In this document: positions 4,814 to 9,354 of the stretch, in pieces
Position numbering within the stretch: the first letter of the stretch is position 1
Layout of the letters: the number at the start of each line of letters is the position of its first letter
NCBI RefSeq assembly: GCF_000966975.1
Contig: NZ_JZWV01000842.1
Span: forward strand, 1 to 9,354
From: Streptomyces katrae
Lineage (GTDB): Bacteria; Actinomycetota; Actinomycetes; Streptomycetales; Streptomycetaceae
Length of the DNA: 9,354 nt
Reading direction: 5' to 3'
Made by a program: the position numbers and the translations under genes
Notes under the pieces: model-generated
What the model was told of the DNA's origin: nothing
The model's input: the letters and a program-made list of their open reading frames with translations, nothing else
Databases searched by the model: none

Positions 4814-6994
4814 GTGCCCCGTCCCTACGTTCTGCTCTCGGCCGCCGTCTCCCTGGACGGCTGTCTCGACACCCCTCCCGGGCGGCCGCGGCTGCTGCTC
4901 TCCAACGAGGAGGACTTCGACCGCGTCGACTCCGTGCGCGCCTCCTGTGACGCGGTCCTCCTCGGAGCCGGCACGCTGCGGGCCGACGATCCCCGCGTCC
5001 GGGTGGCCTCCGCCGCCCGGCGCGCGGCCCGCGTGGAGGCCGGACTCCCCCCGCATCCCGCGAAGGCCACCGTCACGCGCAGCGGGGACCTCGATCCGCG
5101 CGGGCGGTTCTGGCACCACGGGGGCGCCAAGGTCGTCTACGCCGTGGGCCGCGCCGCCCGGGACCGGGCCGCGGCGGCCCTCGGCGACCTGGCGACGGTG
5201 CACCAGGTGGCGGAGGACGACGTGTGGCCGCAGGTCCTCGGCCACCTCCACGGTCTCGGCGTGCGCCGGCTGATGGTCGAAGGGGGCGGCAGCACCCACA
5301 CCCAACTGCTGCGGCAGGGACTGGCGGACGAGCTCCAGCTCGTCATCGCCCCGGTCCTCGTGGGCCGGCCGGACGCGCCCCGGATGTTCGGCGCGGGGGA
5401 CTACCCGGGCGGCCCGGAGCACCGGCTGGCGCTGGTCGGCACCCGCCGGATCGGTGATGTGACCCTGCTGCGCTACGCCACCCACCGCCGCCCGGGAACC
5501 GGCGCACGGGCCACCGCGGCCGACGCCGCCTGGCTCGGGGAAGCCTGCGCGCTGGCGGTGGAGTGCCCGCCCTCCACGACGGCCTTCTCCGTCGGGGCGG
5601 TCGTCGTCGCCGCCGACGGCCGGGAGCTCGCGCGGGGCCACTCCCGCGAGGGCGGCGACGCGCGCGTCCACGCCGAGCAGGCCGCGCTCGCCAAGGTGCG
5701 CGGCAACCCCGACCTGGCCGGAGCCACGGTCTACAGCAGCCTGGAGCCCTGCGGCGAGCGCGCCTCGCACCCGCACCCCTGCGCGGAACTGATCGCCGGG
5801 GCCGGGATCCGGCGGGTGGTCACGGCCTGGCGGGAACCCGACACCTTCGTGCCGGGCGCGAACGGCACGGAACGGCTCCGGGCGCGGGGCATCACCGTGG
5901 TGGAGGCGCCCGAGTTCGCGGAGGCGGGCCGGGCGCCCAACGCGCATCTGTCTCCGGGCGACGGGTGCCGTCACGGACGTGTTCTCGGGGAACTGTCGTC
6001 AGCCGTCGGCCGGGGTGGTCACCGGGGCGAAGTGGACGGGGCGCGAGACCGAGTGCGGCCCGCGGACCCGGGTGCCGAACACGACGACCTCGCAGCCCGG
6101 GGCGGTACGGCAGTCGACCGTGCGGCCGTCGCCGGTGGTGAAGGACGCCGAGAGGGAGACCGTTTCGTCCAGCCGCCCCTCGTCGGTGGTGGCGGGCGGG
6201 CGGCCCCGGGTGCGGCAGGCGGTGGCTTCGGTGGAGCCGGCGGCGCATTCCAGGACCACCGAGTGGTACCGCGGCTCGTAGCCCCGTCCGGTGACGTGTA
6301 CGGACTGGCCGTCGGCGAGTCCTTCGGCCGGGTCCACCCGTACGGTGGGCGGGGCCTCCAGCGCGCCGTGGGGCCGGAAGCCCAGCGGGACGGTGGTGAG
6401 GACGGCGCCGGTGTTGTCCGTCAGGGCGAGCCGGCACGGGTGGGCCTCGGTGGCGGTGCGGCAGTCGAAGGCGCCCTCACCGGTGGCGAGTTCCGCGTAC
6501 AGCTTCTTCGGCGACTTCTCCAGGGTGCCGTCGGGCAGTACGCGGAACTGCCGCCCGGTGTCCTCGTCGCAGCCCCCCGCCACCGTGTCGGGGGCGCACA
6601 TCTCGACCCACACGTACGCCTTGGGCGGGCCGCCCTTGACCGAGAAGCCGACGATGTCCCCGTCGAGCAGCCCGGCGGTGCGCTGGACCACCAGCTGCGG
6701 AGCCGCGGGCATCGCCTGCGCCGCCCCGCCCGCGGCCGTTCCCGCCCCGGCGAGGGCCACCACCAGCCCGGCCCTCCCGAGAACTCCCCACCACTCCATC
6801 GCGGATCCCTTCTGCCGTACCGGTCGGATCGAGGGGATCCTCCTGGCCCGCCGCCCGCCCCACAAGGACGCGATCAGGCCGACGACGCCGCCCGGCCGGA
6901 GGGGGCGGCCCGTCAGCCGCGGCGGCCTTCGCGGGCGAGGGCGGGTACGAAGCGGGCCGCGTCCAGGGTGCCGACGCCGGTGGCCATGTCGTAG
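4814..6994 (+). CDS. RibD-like bifunctional reductase-deaminase, domains in swapped order; stop apparently lost
   Basis: The recognisable protein spans residues 1-379 (to about 5950). Residues 5-222 form a RibD_C/dihydrofolate-reductase-like pyrimidine reductase (SLDG at 13-16, GAGTLRADDPR at 51-61, EGGG at 156-159). Residues 235-366 form a cytidine-deaminase-like domain with H286-A-E288, P312-C313 and C323 as zinc ligands and proton shuttle. Classical RibD has the deaminase first. The expected activities are deamination of the diaminopyrimidine nucleotide made by GTP cyclohydrolase II and NADPH reduction of its ribose to ribityl, in the cytoplasm. Both active sites look intact. After NAHL at 376-379, where I would expect the protein to end, the frame runs on for about 347 Gly/Arg/Ala-rich residues antisense to the next gene and into the peptidase relic, stopping at 6994. 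That tail is probably not a real domain. The start is the GTG with GAGGAG 7 bases upstream. It is divergent from the ribA operon. Confidence 0.8.
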   Translation: MPRPYVLLSAAVSLDGCLDTPPGRPRLLLSNEEDFDRVDSVRASCDAVLLGAGTLRADDPRVRVASAARRAARVEAGLPPHPAKATVTRSGDLDPRGRFWHHGGAKVVYAVGRAARDRAAAALGDLATVHQVAEDDVWPQVLGHLHGLGVRRLMVEGGGSTHTQLLRQGLADELQLVIAPVLVGRPDAPRMFGAGDYPGGPEHRLALVGTRRIGDVTLLRYATHRRPGTGARATAADAAWLGEACALAVECPPSTTAFSVGAVVVAADGRELARGHSREGGDARVHAEQAALAKVRGNPDLAGATVYSSLEPCGERASHPHPCAELIAGAGIRRVVTAWREPDTFVPGANGTERLRARGITVVEAPEFAEAGRAPNAHLSPGDGCRHGRVLGELSSAVGRGGHRGEVDGARDRVRPADPGAEHDDLAARGGTAVDRAAVAGGEGRREGDRFVQPPLVGGGGRAAPGAAGGGFGGAGGAFQDHRVVPRLVAPSGDVYGLAVGESFGRVHPYGGRGLQRAVGPEAQRDGGEDGAGVVRQGEPARVGLGGGAAVEGALTGGEFRVQLLRRLLQGAVGQYAELPPGVLVAAPRHRVGGAHLDPHVRLGRAALDREADDVPVEQPGGALDHQLRSRGHRLRRPARGRSRPGEGHHQPGPPENSPPLHRGSLLPYRSDRGDPPGPPPAPQGRDQADDAARPEGAARQPRRPSRARAGTKRAASRVPTPVAMS
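5999..6799 (-). CDS. Secreted protein with two tandem neocarzinostatin-like domains
   Basis: This is a 266-residue exported protein. A signal peptide (hydrophobic core about 11-26, likely cleavage after AQA at 27-29) precedes two repeats at about 35-141 and 150-257. Each resembles the neocarzinostatin/macromomycin apoprotein, an immunoglobulin-like beta sandwich of about 110 residues. Repeat 2 has the EGLADG start (family SGLSDG) and a VDCRTAPGC segment (family VDCTTAAC). Cysteines fall in two pairs per repeat: C68/C77 and C113/C122, then C185/C195 and C230/C236, matching the two disulfides of neocarzinostatin (C37-C47, C88-C93). Classical members carry an enediyne chromophore, but no enediyne genes are seen here, so ligand binding or a structural role is open. 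The ATG is preceded by AAGGGA. It lies downstream of the peptidase relic on the same strand, and the plus-strand RibD-like frame runs antisense through it. Confidence 0.8.
   Translation of the reverse strand: MEWWGVLGRAGLVVALAGAGTAAGGAAQAMPAAPQLVVQRTAGLLDGDIVGFSVKGGPPKAYVWVEMCAPDTVAGGCDEDTGRQFRVLPDGTLEKSPKKLYAELATGEGAFDCRTATEAHPCRLALTDNTGAVLTTVPLGFRPHGALEAPPTVRVDPAEGLADGQSVHVTGRGYEPRYHSVVLECAAGSTEATACRTRGRPPATTDEGRLDETVSLSASFTTGDGRTVDCRTAPGCEVVVFGTRVRGPHSVSRPVHFAPVTTPADG
6887..6909 (-). terminator. GC-rich hairpin just after the sedolisin relic
   Basis: GCCGCCC and GGGCGGC form perfect 7-base arms around a 9-base loop, starting 3 bases after the peptidase stop codon on the minus strand. There is no T-tract, so this would be the T-less stem common at actinomycete gene ends or an attenuator between the peptidase relic and the neocarzinostatin-like gene. 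Confidence 0.4.
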
Positions 6995-7711
6995 CCGTTC
7001 ACCGCGGCGTAGCCGGTGACGCCCTGGTAGCTGTTGTCCGTACCGTCGTTGACGTCGACGATGCCGGTGGAGCGGTCGTACGCGGAACGCCCGTACAGGC
7101 GGTACAGCGCTTCGTGGATGTCGCCCAGGCGCCTGCCCGCGGCCTGGTCGGCCAGGGCGACGATGCCGGAGAAGAGGGGGCTGGACTCGCTGGTGCCGCC
7201 GGAGACGTCCCAGCCCGTGGCCGACGGGTCGTAGCTGGAGTAGATCCAGGCGCCTCCGTCGACGGCCGCGGCCATGGAGATGTCCGGGGTGCCGCGGCGC
7301 GCGCTCTTGACCACCTGCACCTGGGTGCTGGGGATGCCGAACTGCCTGCTGTAGACGTCCAGGTCGTGCTGGACGGTGGGCGAGCCGAAGGAGTCCACGA
7401 TGACGATCGTGCGGCCCTTGCCGGTGATGCCCGCCCGGTAGAGCGGGTTCAGGTCGTAGGCCTCGCGGTACTGCAGCGGCGTGTAGCAGGCGATCTTCCA
7501 CTTGGCCCGGCACTCCTCGATGGAGAGGGGGCTGCCCACGGCACGGACCAGTGGGTGTCCGGCGACGGCCGGCCGGGCCGCGGTGTGCGGGACCGCGGAG
7601 CCGTGCCCGGGGGCGGTCGCGGTCACGGTCACGGCCGCCGGCGGCGGCTGCCGTGGCGAGCGCGAGGCGGCCGGCTCGCCCGGTGGGACGCGTACGGCGG
7701 ACTGGATGCAC
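6913..7711 (-). pseudogene. Secreted sedolisin (S53) peptidase relic: signal-peptide frameshift and catalytic-core deletion
   Basis: The coding remnant is a sedolisin-type serine-carboxyl peptidase. From about 7630 downward the frame reads SPLSIEECRAKW, CYTPLQYREAYDLNPLYRAG, ITGKGRTIVIVDSFGSPT and FGIP, the usual start of the S53 domain. It then jumps directly to RRGTPDISMAAAVDGGAW, the nucleophile motif SGGTSESSP (Ser codon 7191-7189) and GYDMATGVGT near the calcium-binding end. The segment that should hold the catalytic Glu/Asp pair and the oxyanion Asp is missing. The best start is GTG 7711, with GAGGGAG 6 bases upstream; it opens a good signal peptide (MHPVRRTRPTGRAGRLALAT then Ala-rich), but in a different frame. 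The shift falls in the GGC-rich stretch at about 7633-7651. The main frame also opens at 7848, but that start lacks a signal peptide. The gene is probably inactive; a sequencing error could explain the frameshift but not the deletion. Confidence 0.8.
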
Positions 7712-7717
7712 GGCGGA

Positions 7718-7724
7718 CTCCCTC
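7718..7724 (-). promoter_or_regulatory. Ribosome binding site that decides the sedolisin start
   Basis: GAGGGAG on the minus strand lies 6 bases before the GTG at 7711. It supports GTG 7711 as the original start and shows that the signal-peptide frame and the peptidase frame no longer agree. Confidence 0.6.
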
Positions 7725-7796
7725 GGGGGGTGGCGCCGCCCGGGGCGGCTCCCGCGATCACACCCGTCAAGTCATGAGCAGGACAAGGTTGTTTGA

Positions 7797-7812
7797 CGCT
7801 TGATATCGAACG
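7797..7812. repeat. Imperfect palindrome centred on GATATC
   Basis: CGCTTGATATCGAACG matches its own reverse complement at 12 of 16 positions, and the mismatches are all transitions. It sits in the relatively AT-rich part of the divergent gap, about 86 bases upstream of the sedolisin GTG, and is a candidate operator. Confidence 0.3.
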
Positions 7813-7836
7813 CTTTACCTGAACACGACAGAGGAC

Positions 7837-7860
7837 ACCAAGTACCAAGACTGGACCAAG
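7837..7860. repeat. Three direct ACCAAG repeats
   Basis: ACCAAG occurs at 7837-7842, 7844-7849 and 7855-7860 (CTTGGT on the minus strand). The minus-strand 12-mer over the last part, TGGTCCAGTCTT, resembles the direct repeat I recall from Streptomyces chitinase promoters (TGGTCCAGACCT). The function here is unproven. Confidence 0.3.
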
Positions 7861-8102
7861 TCGCGCCCCGGATCAGCCGAGTTGGGCGGATGCGGCCCGA
7901 TTCGCTCCAGGCGTGAGTGTCCGCTCAGCGAACACGTCCCGTCGAAATCCGGACGCGTTTCGGCCAATACCTGACGTGTCCATGGCGATCATGAAGATCG
8001 CTGGCAACCTCTCCCCATCCCCAGCTGGAGACGATCCACACGCTCCGCCCGGCAGCCCGTTCCGGCCGCCGGTTCCACCCCCCACGCATCGAAGGAGTCC
8101 GC

Positions 8103-9354
8103 GTGAAGTCCACGCACCGGCGGAACGCCACCGCCACCGGCGCCCTGCTCGCCGCCGCCGCCCTGCTCACGGTCGGCGTCCAGGCCGGCAGCGCCAGCGC
8201 GCAGCCCGGCGGTTCCGCGAACGCGGCCGCGCCCAAGGGCCAGCCCGTCCGCAACCCGGGCGCCCTGCCCGCGCAGCTCACCCCGTCCCAGCGCGCCGAC
8301 CTCATAGCCAAGGCGCAGGCCACGACGGCCGCCACGGCCAAGGAACTCGGCCTCGGCGCCCAGGAGAAGCTCGTTGTCCGCGACGTGGTCAAGGACCAGG
8401 ACGGTACCACCCACACCCGGTACGAGCGCACGTACGAGGGACTTCCCGTCCTCGGCGGCGACCTGGTCGTCAACCGCACCGCGGCCGACCGCACCCAGAG
8501 CGTGAGCAAGGCGTCCAACGCCCAGCTGCAGGGCATCTCCACCGCCGCCCCGGCCGACGCTCCGGCGGCGGCCTCCGCCAAGGCCCTCGACGCCGCCAAG
8601 GCGGCCGGCTCCAAGGCCGACAAGGCCGACGCCGCCCCCCGCAAGATCATCTGGATGGCGAAGGGCGTGCCGACCCTGGCCTACGAGACCGTCATCGGCG
8701 GGCTCCAGGACGACGGCACCCCCAACCAGCTCCACGTCATCACCGACGCCAAGACGGGCGCCAAGCTGCACCAGTGGCAGGGCATCGAGACCGGTGTCGG
8801 CAACACCCACTACAGCGGCCAGGTCACCCTCGGCACGTCGAAGTCCGGTTCGAACTTCGTGCTGACCGACACGGGCCGCGGCGGCCACAAGACGTACAAC
8901 CTCAACCACGGTACGTCCGGCACCGGTTCGCTCTTCAGCCAGACGACCGACACCTGGGGCAACGGCGCCAACTCCAACGCCGCCACCGCCGGCGCCGACG
9001 CCGCCTACGGCGCCGGGGTCACCTGGGACTTCTACAAGAACGTCTTCGGCCGCGCCGGGATCCGCGGCGACGGCGTCGCCGCCTACTCCCGCGTCCACTA
9101 CGGGAACGCGTACGTCAACGCGTTCTGGGACGACAGCTGCTTCTGCATGACGTACGGCGACGGCACGAACAACAACGACCCGCTGACCTCGCTGGACGTC
9201 GCCGGCCACGAGATGTCGCACGGTGTCACCGCCGCCACCGCGGGCCTGGAGTACAGCGCCGAGTCGGGCGGCCTGAACGAGGCCACCTCCGACATCATGG
9301 GCACGTCGGTCGAGTTCTACGCGAACAACCCCAGCGACCCCGGCGACTACCTCA
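8103..9354 (+). CDS. Secreted M4 (thermolysin-family) metallopeptidase, 3' end outside window
   Basis: The first 417 residues of an extracellular zinc endopeptidase are visible. A signal peptide (KSTHRRN, then a hydrophobic Ala/Leu core, likely cleavage after ASA at 31-33) is followed by a propeptide with an FTP domain (about 89-140) and a PepSY-like segment (about 155-225). The catalytic domain starts near 230. It shows NAFW at 339-342, the zinc motif H369-E370-M-S-H373, and GGLNEATSD with the third zinc ligand E393, 24 residues after H369 as in thermolysin (H142 to E166). The pair C346/C348 (CFC) sits in the loop after NAFW, as I recall from Streptomyces homologues. The alpha-helical C-terminal domain with the transition-state His lies past the window end. 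The GTG start has GAAGGAG upstream. The frame has no stop within the window. It is divergent from the sedolisin relic. Confidence 0.95.
   Translation, partial: MKSTHRRNATATGALLAAAALLTVGVQAGSASAQPGGSANAAAPKGQPVRNPGALPAQLTPSQRADLIAKAQATTAATAKELGLGAQEKLVVRDVVKDQDGTTHTRYERTYEGLPVLGGDLVVNRTAADRTQSVSKASNAQLQGISTAAPADAPAAASAKALDAAKAAGSKADKADAAPRKIIWMAKGVPTLAYETVIGGLQDDGTPNQLHVITDAKTGAKLHQWQGIETGVGNTHYSGQVTLGTSKSGSNFVLTDTGRGGHKTYNLNHGTSGTGSLFSQTTDTWGNGANSNAATAGADAAYGAGVTWDFYKNVFGRAGIRGDGVAAYSRVHYGNAYVNAFWDDSCFCMTYGDGTNNNDPLTSLDVAGHEMSHGVTAATAGLEYSAESGGLNEATSDIMGTSVEFYANNPSDPGDYL

Larger units (their letters stand above)
7712..8102. promoter_or_regulatory. Divergent intergenic region between two secreted peptidase genes
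   Basis: This 391-base gap should hold the promoters of the sedolisin relic (minus) and the M4 metallopeptidase (plus). The part at about 7750-7860 is visibly poorer in G and C than its surroundings. It holds an imperfect 16-base palindrome centred on GATATC (7797-7812), a TTGACG at 7793-7798 on the plus strand without a clear -10, and three ACCAAG copies at 7837, 7844 and 7855. The stretch 7863-8090 shows no ORF or repeat that I would support. GGAG precedes the M4 start at 8103. Confidence 0.5.

Noticed and set aside
5999..6799. Part of an enediyne antibiotic cluster
   Set aside because: Only an apoprotein-like gene is present. No enediyne polyketide synthase or tailoring genes occur in the window.
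5999..7711. A single 570-residue minus-strand protein
   Set aside because: Its first part is the frameshifted signal peptide followed by out-of-frame Arg/Pro-rich sequence. Only the part from 6799 on resembles a real protein, with its own ATG, Shine-Dalgarno and signal peptide.
7989..9221. Long minus-strand frame opposite the M4 peptidase
   Set aside because: It is Gly/Val/Arg-rich shadow sequence antisense to a clear metallopeptidase with intact catalytic motifs.

Overview
The window is very GC-rich, with coding frames that favour G or C in the third codon position, many GTG starts, 4-base GTGA overlaps between genes and long antisense shadow frames. This points to Streptomyces or a close actinomycete. 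The secreted proteins (a griselysin-like M4 metallopeptidase, a sedolisin relic and a neocarzinostatin-like protein) fit that assignment. No RNA gene, CRISPR array or insertion sequence was seen.

Left part (22-4512, minus strand): an apparent operon read right to left. It encodes a membrane-anchored family 2 glycosyltransferase (4512-3355), a second glycosyltransferase-like protein (3358-2165), a GTP cyclohydrolase II (ribA type, 2036-1380) and an MFS exporter (1383-22). The two glycosyltransferases overlap by GTGA, as do ribA and the MFS gene; 128 bases separate the two pairs. A possible 22-codon leader ORF with a TTA codon precedes the first gene. A 301-base gap with inverted repeats (4513-4813) separates this operon from a divergent plus-strand gene. 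That gene encodes a RibD-like protein whose reductase domain precedes its deaminase domain, the reverse of the textbook order. Together these genes could turn GTP into pyrimidine riboflavin precursors beside two sugar transferases and an exporter. There is no lumazine synthase or riboflavin synthase, so a specialised metabolite or modified pyrimidine/flavin precursor is a reasonable hypothesis.

Middle (about 5950-6000): the RibD-like frame has no stop codon where the protein family should end. None of the three plus-strand frames stops before the convergent neighbour begins, so this may be an old deletion or rearrangement junction.

Right part (5999-9354): a secreted protein with two tandem neocarzinostatin-like domains (minus), then a broken sedolisin (S53) peptidase gene (minus) with a frameshift at the signal peptide and a large in-frame loss of the catalytic centre. 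After a 391-base regulatory gap comes a divergent secreted M4 metallopeptidase (plus) that runs off the window end. This half looks like a secreted-protein island unrelated to the left-hand cluster.
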